Source: Bacillota bacterium
GTDB taxonomy: Bacteria > Bacillota > Clostridia > Christensenellales > Borkfalkiaceae
Reading direction: 5' to 3'
NCBI GenBank assembly: GCA_021768985.1
Contig: JAETTR010000064.1
Location: 1-6,765 of the forward strand
DNA: 6,765 bases
This document shows, in pieces, positions 1 to 5,414 of this stretch (position 1 is its first letter; each line of letters opens with the position of its first letter). A program made the position numbers and the translations under genes. The notes beneath the pieces are model-generated. The model did not search any database. It saw only the letters and a program-made list of their open reading frames with translations, and was not told the origin of the DNA.

Positions 1-1140
1 GCCGCTCTCCCCCGCCAGATAGCCGTGCGCGTACCCGACGCAGTCGATCTCGTAATCGTTAATCGCCTCGAACGGAAGCTGCAACGAGGTGGGTTGCGCG
101 GCGGACTGCGCCCGCTGATAGTCGGGATTGGAGGCGTATTCGCCAAGCACCGCTACCCGTTTTTTGCCGCCGAGGGGCAACACTCTGCCGTGATTTTTCA
201 ACAGCACGACGGACTGTTGCGCCGCGCGCAGAGCGAGCCTGTCGTGCAGGGCTTCGTTGAACAGCGGCTCGCGCGTATGATCGAGCGAAGCTTTCTTTTC
301 GTCAACCGAAGCGGCGTTCTTGTCGCGCAGGGAAAGGAGCAGACTCACCATGCGGTCGCACGCGGCGTTGATCAGCTCCTCGTCGAGAATTTCGCCCGCG
401 CGCATGCGGCGGTCGAATTCGACGAGCGGAATCTCCCCGTTCTCGTACGCGCGCTTCGCTTTTTTGTATTCCTCGGTGAGATCGGTCAGATAATCTTCGA
501 GCTCCTCGGTAAAATCCTCATGCAAAAATACGAGGGTGCAACCGCGGAAGAGATACTGCGCCGCCTCCTCCTTGCGGAACGCTACGCCGAACAGCAGCCC
601 CTCGTAATGATAAAGGGGCGGGAATCCGTCGAACGATTCCGTGTCCGACAGACAGACCGCGTCGGGCGAAGCCTCCGTCATCACCGCATCGGTAATCAGC
701 TTGGCGCACTCGCGCAAAACGAGTTCGTTTTCCGCCGCGGGGGAATCGGTAAAGTGCACGAACGCGCCGCTCGCGTTCAGCCCCTTCGCCTTTTCCGAGA
801 GAAATTTCCCCGTAAAATAATAATCTTCCGAAACGTTTTCGAAGGCGCGGCTGTTGCAAAGCTGAAACATGCGGTAGTCCGTGACCGCCTTGGCTTCGTT
901 GCCGATCCGGCGGTAGAGATTGCGGACGAGCGGGAGATTCCAGGTATTCGCGAGAGCTTTGTCGGAGGGAAAGAGCGTGGCAAACTTCCCTTCGGCTTCC
1001 GCCAAGGGATTCTGTGATAAACGGATACGGGGGAACTCGTAGTTCTCCACCGCACAGCTTTCGCCGAATTTTGCGCTCGTTATCAGACGAATCCGCTCTT
1101 TCAGCGACATTCTGAATACCATTTCTTTGTTCCTGATCAT
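1..1140 (-). CDS. Divergent glycoside hydrolase family 3 (beta-glucosidase-like) protein, 3' part beyond window
   Basis: The frame is open for 380 codons from the ATG at 1140 to the window edge, so the C-terminal part is missing. Residues about 48-130 follow the GH3 N-terminal domain: FPSDKALANTWN (53-64), IGNEAKA (79-85), then SRAFENVSEDYYFTG (97-111), which matches the family's GRNFE.FSEDP.L.G. CLSD (163-166) resembles the segment holding the nucleophile, making D166 the best candidate. AGEILDEELINAA (about 248-260) matches the end of that domain. SVVLLKNHGRVLPLGG (311-326) is the classic entry into the GH3 C-terminal domain. The family would hydrolyse beta-glucosides or similar oligosaccharides. 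No signal peptide is visible, so it is probably cytoplasmic. The DGP.G substrate loop and the Lys of KHF are not conserved (V128-H129 instead), so activity or specificity may differ. The start at 1140 has GGAGAG six bases upstream; Met7 and Met11 are weaker alternatives. Confidence 0.82.
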   Translation of the reverse strand, partial: MIRNKEMVFRMSLKERIRLITSAKFGESCAVENYEFPRIRLSQNPLAEAEGKFATLFPSDKALANTWNLPLVRNLYRRIGNEAKAVTDYRMFQLCNSRAFENVSEDYYFTGKFLSEKAKGLNASGAFVHFTDSPAAENELVLRECAKLITDAVMTEASPDAVCLSDTESFDGFPPLYHYEGLLFGVAFRKEEAAQYLFRGCTLVFLHEDFTEELEDYLTDLTEEYKKAKRAYENGEIPLVEFDRRMRAGEILDEELINAACDRMVSLLLSLRDKNAASVDEKKASLDHTREPLFNEALHDRLALRAAQQSVVLLKNHGRVLPLGGKKRVAVLGEYASNPDYQRAQSAAQPTSLQLPFEAINDYEIDCVGYAHGYLAGESG

Positions 1141-1146
1141 AGTTCT

Positions 1147-1152
1147 CTCTCC
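1147..1152 (-). promoter_or_regulatory. Ribosome binding site of the GH3 gene
   Basis: GGAGAG lies six bases before the ATG at 1140. It favours this start over the in-frame Met codons at 1122 and 1110; 1122 has only a weak AGGA upstream. Confidence 0.65.
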
Positions 1153-1187
1153 GCCGTCGGTCGCTTTTTGTCACAATATACAAAGTT

Positions 1188-1217
1188 ATTTTACCATAAC
1201 CGGACGCTGAATTGCAA
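1188..1217 (-). promoter_or_regulatory. Sigma-A type promoter of the GH3 gene
   Basis: On the minus strand there is a -35 element TTGCAA (1217-1212), an 18-base spacer and a -10 element TAAAAT (1193-1188). The -10 is preceded by TGG, which gives the extended TGn-10 form. Transcription would start near 1181, leaving a leader of about 40 bases before the ATG at 1140. This is a pattern match only. Confidence 0.6.
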
Positions 1218-1260
1218 TAAATTTAAAACGGTTTCCGCAATTTTTTTTCTGTTTTCCCGC

Positions 1261-1297
1261 AAAAAAACGGCGCGCTTTTTCAGCGAAAAACCCGCGC
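1261..1297 (-). terminator. Second terminator-like hairpin upstream of the GH3 promoter
   Basis: Read on the minus strand, TTTTTC (1290-1285) pairs with GAAAAA (1281-1276) around a 3-base loop. A G-C pair and four further GC pairs (1297-1294 with 1270-1273) extend the stem, interrupted by one mismatch and one bulge. Seven T residues follow (1267-1261). The opposite strand has no T tract after the stem, so this works only for minus-strand transcripts. It could stop read-through from glyA, end a short RNA, or act as an attenuator for transcripts heading into the GH3 gene. Confidence 0.5.
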
Positions 1298-1303
1298 TTT
1301 GCG

Positions 1304-1329
1304 TATAATGGAAATATTTCCCTATTATA
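1304..1329. promoter_or_regulatory. Palindromic operator-like site with facing TATAAT hexamers
   Basis: GGAAATATTTCC (1310-1321) is a perfect 12-base palindrome. It is flanked on the plus strand by TATAAT (1304-1309) and by its complement ATTATA (1324-1329), giving a nearly symmetrical 26-base site. The minus-strand TATAAT could serve as a -10 element starting close to the palindrome, but no good -35 sequence is present for either direction. Binding by a dimeric regulator is an inference. Confidence 0.3.
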
Positions 1330-1435
1330 TTAGGAAATTCGCCCGAAAACCACAGCCCTTTTCTGTTTTTTAATTCATAACTTAATGAGCGAAAAATCTA
1401 CATTTCTAACGCAATCATTTTCGAAATGTTGAAGC

Positions 1436-1467
1436 AATAAAAAAGCCGGCGCGCAAAGCGCGTCGGC
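1436..1467 (-). terminator. Intrinsic terminator of glyA
   Basis: On the minus strand GCCGACGCGC (1467-1458) pairs with GCGCGCCGGC (1454-1445) around a TTT loop. Nine of ten positions pair, with one A-C mismatch. Six T residues follow (1444-1439), then ATT. It begins 15 bases past the glyA stop codon and is a typical rho-independent terminator. Confidence 0.9.
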
Positions 1468-1482
1468 GGTAAAACTTAATTT

Positions 1483-2733
1483 TTACATAATGTCCTCTTC
1501 GTAAATGGGGAACTGTTCGCACAGCTCCGCAACCGCGGCGGCGACCTCCGCAATCGCTTCCTCCCGCTTTACGATCACGTCGGTTACGAGGTCGGCGATT
1601 CGCACCGCTTCGACCGTTCCCATTCCGCGCGAAGTAATCGCGGGCGTTCCGATCCGCACCCCGCTCGTAATGAACGGCGAGGTCGTTTCGAACGGAACGG
1701 TGTTCTTATTTACGGTGATATGCGCACGGTCGAGCAACGCTTCGAGCTCTTTGCCCGTAATGTTGTCGTTCCGCAAATCGAGAAGCATCAGGTGGTTGTC
1801 GGTACCGTCGGATACGAGCCGCACGCCGTTTTCGATAAACCGATCCGCCATTGCGGAAGCGTTCAGCACGATCTGCTTCTGGTACAGCTTGAATTCGGGG
1901 GTCAGGGCTTCTTTAAACGCGATCGCTTTCGCGGCGATCACGTGCATCAGCGGTCCGCCCTGCGTGCCGGGGAAGATCGCTTTGTCGATCGCCTTGCCGT
2001 ACTGTTCTTTGCACATAATGGCGCCGCCGCGCGGTCCGCGTAGGGTCTTATGCGTGGTCGTGGTGACGAAATCGGCGTAAGGCACGGGAGACGGGTGCAA
2101 TCCCGCCGCCACAAGACCGGCAATGTGGGCGATATCCACCATCATGAGCGCGCCGACCTTGTCGCAGATCTCGCGGATCCGCTTGAAGTCGATAATGCGG
2201 GGATAAGCGCTCGCGCCCGATACGATCAGCTTAGGTTTGCACTCCTTCGCGATCTTCTCCATCTCGTCGTAATCGATCGTCTCCGTCTCCTTGGAAACGC
2301 CGTAGGGCACGATGTTGAAATACATGCCCGAAATATTGACGGGAGAACCGTGGGTGAGATGCCCGCCGTGCGAAAGGTTCATGCCCATAATCGTATCGCC
2401 GGGCTTGAGCATGGCAAAGTATACGGCAAAGTTCGCCTGCGCGCCGCTGTGGGGCTGTACGTTGCAGTACTCGCAACCGAAGAGCTCCTTCATGCGGTCT
2501 CTCGCAAGATTCTCGGCGACGTCTACGAATTCACATCCGCCGTAGTAACGCTTCGCGGGATATCCTTCCGCGTATTTGTTGGTAAAGTGACTCCCCATTG
2601 CCGCCATGACGGCAGGGGAAACGATATTTTCGCTTGCAATCAGTTCGAGGTTGCCGCGCTGACGGGCAAGCTCGTGCGCCATAGCTTCGTAAATTTCGGG
2701 ATCCGTGCTTTTAATACAAGAAAGGTCTATCAT
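1483..2733 (-). CDS. glyA: Serine hydroxymethyltransferase
   Basis: This PLP-dependent cytosolic enzyme interconverts serine plus tetrahydrofolate with glycine plus 5,10-methylene-tetrahydrofolate. It is the main entry of one-carbon units for purine, thymidylate and methionine synthesis. The 416-residue protein has the usual bacterial length and looks complete. Visible landmarks are LIASEN (31-36), YAEGYPAKRYYGG (54-66, folate and substrate contacts), SHGGHLTHG (121-129), MVDIAHIAG (198-206) and the PLP-binding lysine K229 in TTTTHKTLRGPRGG (224-237). SGVRIGTPA (357-365) holds the arginine that grips the substrate carboxylate. The start is supported by AAGGAG seven bases upstream. It has its own promoter and terminator and appears monocistronic, 170 bases downstream of trxA on the same strand. 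No unusual residue was noticed. Confidence 0.98.
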   Translation of the reverse strand: MIDLSCIKSTDPEIYEAMAHELARQRGNLELIASENIVSPAVMAAMGSHFTNKYAEGYPAKRYYGGCEFVDVAENLARDRMKELFGCEYCNVQPHSGAQANFAVYFAMLKPGDTIMGMNLSHGGHLTHGSPVNISGMYFNIVPYGVSKETETIDYDEMEKIAKECKPKLIVSGASAYPRIIDFKRIREICDKVGALMMVDIAHIAGLVAAGLHPSPVPYADFVTTTTHKTLRGPRGGAIMCKEQYGKAIDKAIFPGTQGGPLMHVIAAKAIAFKEALTPEFKLYQKQIVLNASAMADRFIENGVRLVSDGTDNHLMLLDLRNDNITGKELEALLDRAHITVNKNTVPFETTSPFITSGVRIGTPAITSRGMGTVEAVRIADLVTDVIVKREEAIAEVAAAVAELCEQFPIYEEDIM

Positions 2734-2740
2734 AAGTAAT

Positions 2741-2746
2741 CTCCTT
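2741..2746 (-). promoter_or_regulatory. Ribosome binding site of glyA
   Basis: AAGGAG seven bases before the ATG at 2733 fixes the glyA start. Confidence 0.85.
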
Positions 2747-2755
2747 ATATGAGCA

Positions 2756-2767
2756 TTTCGTACGAAA
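2756..2767. promoter_or_regulatory. Palindrome in the glyA leader
   Basis: TTTCGTACGAAA is a perfect 12-base palindrome within the roughly 47-base glyA leader, between the predicted transcription start and the ribosome binding site. It could be an operator that blocks early elongation. It does not match the CodY consensus or a PurR box that I could confirm, so the regulator is unknown and the site may be chance. Confidence 0.3.
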
Positions 2768-2786
2768 ATCGGAAAAACATATATAA

Positions 2787-2815
2787 ATTATATCATTCCA
2801 CCGCAAAAATAGCAA
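2787..2815 (-). promoter_or_regulatory. Sigma-A promoter of glyA
   Basis: On the minus strand TTGCTA (2815-2810) is followed by a 17-base spacer and a perfect TATAAT (2792-2787). TGA immediately before the hexamer gives an extended -10. Predicted start is near 2780, about 47 bases before the ATG. This is the best promoter match in the window. The short leader leaves no room for a riboswitch. Confidence 0.85.
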
Positions 2816-2855
2816 GGAAATTGATTGATTTTTTTCCTGAACGGCGTTTTTTCGC

Positions 2856-2891
2856 AAAAAAAAACGGGTCCGTGCAAACGACGCGGACCCG
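2856..2891 (-). terminator. Intrinsic terminator of the hslU-trxA operon
   Basis: On the minus strand CGGGTCCG (2891-2884) pairs perfectly with CGGACCCG (2872-2865) around an 11-base loop. Nine T residues follow (2864-2856). It sits 12 bases past the trxA stop and separates the operon from the glyA promoter. Confidence 0.92.
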
Positions 2892-2903
2892 CAACCGGTT
2901 CTC

Positions 2904-3227
2904 TTATAAGTTTTCCTTCAAAAATTCGCGCATGACTTCGGCGGGAACGAACCCGAGGTTCTGCGCCTTCACCTCATTCCCCTTCAACACGAGCACGAGC
3001 GGAATGGAAGAAACTCCGTATTGCATCGCCGCTTCGTGGTTGTCGTCCACGTTCACTTTCACAAACTCCGCTTTCCCCGCGAATTCCTCCGCCACCTCGT
3101 CCATGACGGGCGCAAGCATGCGGCAGGGTCCGCACCAGCTCGCCCAAAAATCGCAGACGACCGTCTTGCCTTCGTTCAACAGCGCTTGCAGCTCTTCGCC
3201 GCCGATTTCTTTTACGTTCTTCGACAT
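2904..3227 (-). CDS. trxA: Thioredoxin
   Basis: This small cytosolic dithiol protein reduces disulfides in target proteins and is recharged by thioredoxin reductase, which is not in this window. At 107 residues it has the standard length of a single thioredoxin fold. The active site WCGPC is at 31-35, preceded by the buried aspartate D26 in DFWASW. The cis-proline is P76 in SSIP, and G92 follows in the last strand region. Two small deviations: the residue after the cis-proline is Leu where Thr is common, and there is an extra cysteine, C25, next to D26. Six bases separate AAAGGAG from the ATG. The gene starts 26 bases after the hisS stop, is probably cotranscribed with it, and is the last gene before the terminator. 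Thioredoxin identity is secure; which paralogue this is in the genome cannot be told. Confidence 0.96.
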   Translation of the reverse strand: MSKNVKEIGGEELQALLNEGKTVVCDFWASWCGPCRMLAPVMDEVAEEFAGKAEFVKVNVDDNHEAAMQYGVSSIPLVLVLKGNEVKAQNLGFVPAEVMREFLKENL

Positions 3228-3233
3228 AATGTT

Positions 3234-3240
3234 CTCCTTT
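3234..3240 (-). promoter_or_regulatory. Ribosome binding site of trxA
   Basis: AAAGGAG lies six bases before the ATG at 3227, within the 26-base gap after hisS. Confidence 0.8.
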
Positions 3241-3253
3241 TATTAAAATATAT

Positions 3254-4501
3254 TTACCCGAATAGTTTTCCCAGATCGCAGAATTTTACGCGTTGAGAGA
3301 CCGAGCTTTGCATATCCTTTACTTCGGCGGCGCCCTCTTCGAGCTCTTTCTCGCCGATGACGGCGACGTATCGCGCGCCGATCTTGTCGGCGTATTTGAA
3401 CTGCGCCTTTAAAGAGCGGTCCATCAAATCGACCTCGCAGGACACCCCTTTCTTCCGAAGCTCCGCCGCCAACAAAAACGCCTGCGTGCGCGCCGCGGAA
3501 TCCATGCCCGCAAGATAACAATCCACGCATTCGTCCTTGGGAACGGGCGCGTTCTCCGCCGCAATCACCATTAAAAGCCGCTCCATGCCCGCCGCAAAGC
3601 CGACCGCGGGAACGGACTTTTCCCCCATCTGTTCGAGCAGGGAATCGTATCTGCCGCCGCCGAGCACGGTGCCCTGCGCGCCCGCCGCGTCCGATACGAA
3701 TTCGAACACCGTGCGGCTGTAATAGTCGAGCCCGCGCACGATCGACGGATTCACCGTGTAGGCGACGCCCGCGCGGTCGAGCAGATTTTTCACTTCCCCG
3801 AAATGCGCCTTGCAGTCCCCGCACAAGTAGTCGAGCATGCGCGGCGCGCCCGCCGTATGCGCTTTGCAATTCTCGTTCTTGCAATCGAGCATACGCATGG
3901 GGTTCTTCGAAAAGCGCGCGTTGCAGTCCTCGCACATCTCGGACAGTCTGGGCGAAAAATATTCCTTCAACGCCTCGTTATACGCCGCGCGGCAGGTCTT
4001 GCAACCGATCGAATTGATTTGCAGCTTTACCGCCTTCAATCCGAGATTCTTCAAAAACGCATCCGCGAAGGAGATGATCTCCGCGTCGGCGTATGCGCCC
4101 GCCGCGCCGTAGAGCTCGGCGCCGAACTGGTGAAACTCGCGGAGTCTGCCCGCCTGCGGCCGCTCGTAGCGGAAGGCGGAAATCAGATAGTACGCCTTAA
4201 AGGGCATCGCCCCGCCGGCAAGCCCGTTTCCGACAAAGGCGCGCGCCACGCCCGCGGTGCCCTCCGGACGGAGGGTGACCGAGCGATTGCCCTTGTCGAG
4301 AAAGGTGTACATTTCCTTATTCACGATATCGGTCGTGTCGCCCACGCCGCGCGAAAACAGTTCGGTGTATTCAAAAACGGGGGTGCGGATCTCGCGGAAA
4401 GCGAACGACTCCGCCGTTTTCCGCGCCGTACGCTCCACGTGGTGCCACAAATACACCTCGGAGGGCAGTACGTCCTTCGTCCCCTTGGGAATGTTGATCA
4501 T
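3254..4501 (-). CDS. hisS: Histidyl-tRNA synthetase
   Basis: This class II aminoacyl-tRNA synthetase activates histidine with ATP and charges tRNA-His in the cytosol. The 415-residue protein looks complete. It opens with the typical PKGTKDVLP (5-13). Class II motif 1 lies around 42-61 (FEYTELFSRGVGDTTDIV). Motif 2 is FRYERPQAGRLREFHQFG (110-127). The histidine-specific signature is VRGLDYYSRTVFE (255-267), and motif 3 is GFAAGMERLL (301-310). The C-terminal anticodon-binding domain covers about 325-415. Between motif 2 and the histidine signature are four cysteine pairs (167/170, 190/193, 207/212, 227/230), typical of a HisRS subgroup common in Bacillota and probably metal-binding. AGGAG stands five bases before the ATG. 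Only 17 bases separate it from the Sel1-like gene, and no T-box leader precedes it. Confidence 0.98.
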   Translation of the reverse strand: MINIPKGTKDVLPSEVYLWHHVERTARKTAESFAFREIRTPVFEYTELFSRGVGDTTDIVNKEMYTFLDKGNRSVTLRPEGTAGVARAFVGNGLAGGAMPFKAYYLISAFRYERPQAGRLREFHQFGAELYGAAGAYADAEIISFADAFLKNLGLKAVKLQINSIGCKTCRAAYNEALKEYFSPRLSEMCEDCNARFSKNPMRMLDCKNENCKAHTAGAPRMLDYLCGDCKAHFGEVKNLLDRAGVAYTVNPSIVRGLDYYSRTVFEFVSDAAGAQGTVLGGGRYDSLLEQMGEKSVPAVGFAAGMERLLMVIAAENAPVPKDECVDCYLAGMDSAARTQAFLLAAELRKKGVSCEVDLMDRSLKAQFKYADKIGARYVAVIGEKELEEGAAEVKDMQSSVSQRVKFCDLGKLFG

Positions 4502-4506
4502 AAAAA

Positions 4507-4511
4507 CTCCT
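4507..4511 (-). promoter_or_regulatory. Ribosome binding site of hisS
   Basis: AGGAG lies five bases before the ATG at 4501, within the 17-base gap after the Sel1-like gene. There is no space for a separate promoter or T-box. Confidence 0.8.
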
Positions 4512-4518
4512 GCGCGTA

Positions 4519-5364
4519 TCAGCCGTTCAGCTGTTCGAGAATCTGTTTTGCAGATTCGTCGCCCGCGTCCGCCGCCGTTTTAAACCAGAACTTCGCCTTG
4601 CCGACGTCCTGTTTCACGCCCTGTCCGTTGTAATAGCAGAACCCGAGAAAGGACTGCGCGGAAACGTTTCCCGCGCCCGCGGAGAGCGCCATGAGATCGG
4701 CGGCCTTCTTGTAGTCCTGTTTGACGCCCTGCCCGTTGTAGTAGCAATAGCCGAGGAAATACTGCGCGATCGCGCTCCCCTGATCGGAAGCCTTGCGGAA
4801 CCATTCCGCCGCCTGCGCGTAATTCTGCGAAACACCCTCGCCGTTAAAATAGCACAACCCGAGATTGAACTGCGCCACCGCGTGACCCTGCGCCGCCGCT
4901 TTCGAATAGAACTCCGCGGTCTTTTTGAAGTCTTTTTCGACGCCCTGCCCGTTGTAATAGCAGAACCCGAGATTGGACTGCGCGCCCGCATGCCCCTGCG
5001 CCGCCGCCTTTGCATACAGCTCCGCCGCCTTCTTCTGGTCCTGCGCGACGCCCTTGCCGTAGAAGTAGCAGAACCCGAGATTGGACTGCGCACCCGCGTG
5101 CCCCTGATCCGCCGCCTTCGTATACCAGGCGACCGCCTTGGCGTAGTCCTGCGGAACGCCTTTGCCGTATTCGTAGCACAGCCCGAGATTCTTTTGCGCG
5201 TCCGCGTTACCCTGTTTGGCGGCTTTCGCCATCCAGCTTGCCGCCAGCGCAAAATCCTGCGTAACGCCCGTGCCGTTGTAATAACAAATTCCGAGTTCGA
5301 GCTGCGCTTCCGCATTCCCCGCCTTTGCACGGTCGGTAATTTGTTTCAAATCTTCCTGAGCCAT
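4519..5364 (-). CDS. Sel1-like tetratricopeptide repeat protein
   Basis: The 281-residue protein is almost entirely Sel1-like repeats, a TPR relative that forms a curved alpha-helical solenoid for protein-protein contacts. After a 15-residue N-terminal lead, seven repeats of exactly 36 residues run from 16 to 267 without an insertion or deletion, and a partial eighth helix ends the protein. The consensus is G.A.AQ..LG.CYYNG.GV.QD..KAA.....AA.Q. Each repeat has a cysteine at its twelfth position (LG.CY). There is no signal peptide, membrane segment or catalytic domain, so a cytoplasmic scaffold or adaptor is most likely; the partner is unknown. GGAGGG six bases upstream supports the start at 5364. 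It lies 50 bases after hslU and 17 before hisS, apparently in one operon. Function from context (proteolysis, translation, redox) is only a guess. Confidence 0.95.
   Translation of the reverse strand: MAQEDLKQITDRAKAGNAEAQLELGICYYNGTGVTQDFALAASWMAKAAKQGNADAQKNLGLCYEYGKGVPQDYAKAVAWYTKAADQGHAGAQSNLGFCYFYGKGVAQDQKKAAELYAKAAAQGHAGAQSNLGFCYYNGQGVEKDFKKTAEFYSKAAAQGHAVAQFNLGLCYFNGEGVSQNYAQAAEWFRKASDQGSAIAQYFLGYCYYNGQGVKQDYKKAADLMALSAGAGNVSAQSFLGFCYYNGQGVKQDVGKAKFWFKTAADAGDESAKQILEQLNG
4564..5319 (-). repeat. Seven in-frame 108-bp tandem repeats encoding Sel1 units
   Basis: Seven consecutive 108-base units match the 36-residue protein repeats. Similarity is also high at DNA level. A 26-base block at 4958-4983 recurs exactly at 5066-5091, one unit away, and much of the same block recurs near 4627. 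This goes beyond protein-level selection and suggests unit duplication or gene conversion. Confidence 0.85.
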
Positions 5365-5370
5365 TTGTTT

Positions 5371-5376
5371 CCCTCC
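5371..5376 (-). promoter_or_regulatory. Ribosome binding site of the Sel1-like gene
   Basis: GGAGGG lies six bases before the ATG at 5364. The 50-base gap to hslU is AT-rich, but no well-spaced -35/-10 pair is seen in it. Confidence 0.8.
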
Positions 5377-5414
5377 GAAAATGATTTTTTATTGTGAAAA
5401 TATAAAACGACCTT

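Larger units (their letters stand above)
1141..1482. other. 342-base AT-rich spacer between glyA and the GH3 gene
   Basis: No coding sequence is apparent on either strand. Along the direction of transcription it contains the glyA terminator (1436-1467), an AT-rich stretch with weak inverted repeats such as CATTTTCGAAATG at 1416-1428, a palindrome flanked by TATAAT hexamers (1304-1329), a second terminator-like hairpin (1261-1297) and the GH3 promoter (1188-1217). The length and density of signals suggest regulation of the GH3 gene or a short untranslated RNA. I recognise no known riboswitch or RNA family in it. Confidence 0.7.

Noticed and set aside
25..1017. Plus-strand 330-codon open frame opposite the GH3 gene
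   Set aside because: The minus-strand frame has clear GH3 motifs and a promoter and ribosome binding site; this frame has low-complexity Arg/Val-rich sequence and no good start signal.
518..1183. Minus-strand 221-codon frame overlapping the GH3 start
   Set aside because: It is the GH3 gene read in another frame; Arg/Gly-rich with no family match, and its start would lie within the GH3 leader.
1304..1309. Plus-strand TATAAT as a promoter
   Set aside because: No acceptable -35 sequence at 16-18 bases upstream and no plus-strand gene to serve.
2050..2739. Plus-strand 229-codon frame opposite glyA
   Set aside because: Shadow of a highly conserved glyA; no independent coding evidence.
2756..2767. 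glyA leader palindrome as a CodY or PurR site
   Set aside because: The spacing and flanks do not fit the CodY consensus AATTTTCWGAAAATT, and a paired PurR box with CCGAAC is not present.
3803..4633. Plus-strand 276-codon frame opposite hisS and the end of the Sel1-like gene
   Set aside because: Spans two minus-strand genes and their junction, with no recognisable motif; a shadow frame.
4564..5319. Regular repeats considered as a CRISPR array
   Set aside because: The 108-base period is in frame and encodes Sel1 units; there are no short identical repeats with unique spacers.
5365..5414. A separate promoter for the Sel1-like gene in the gap after hslU
   Set aside because: A TATATT is present, but no -35 element at suitable spacing; read-through from hslU is the simpler reading.
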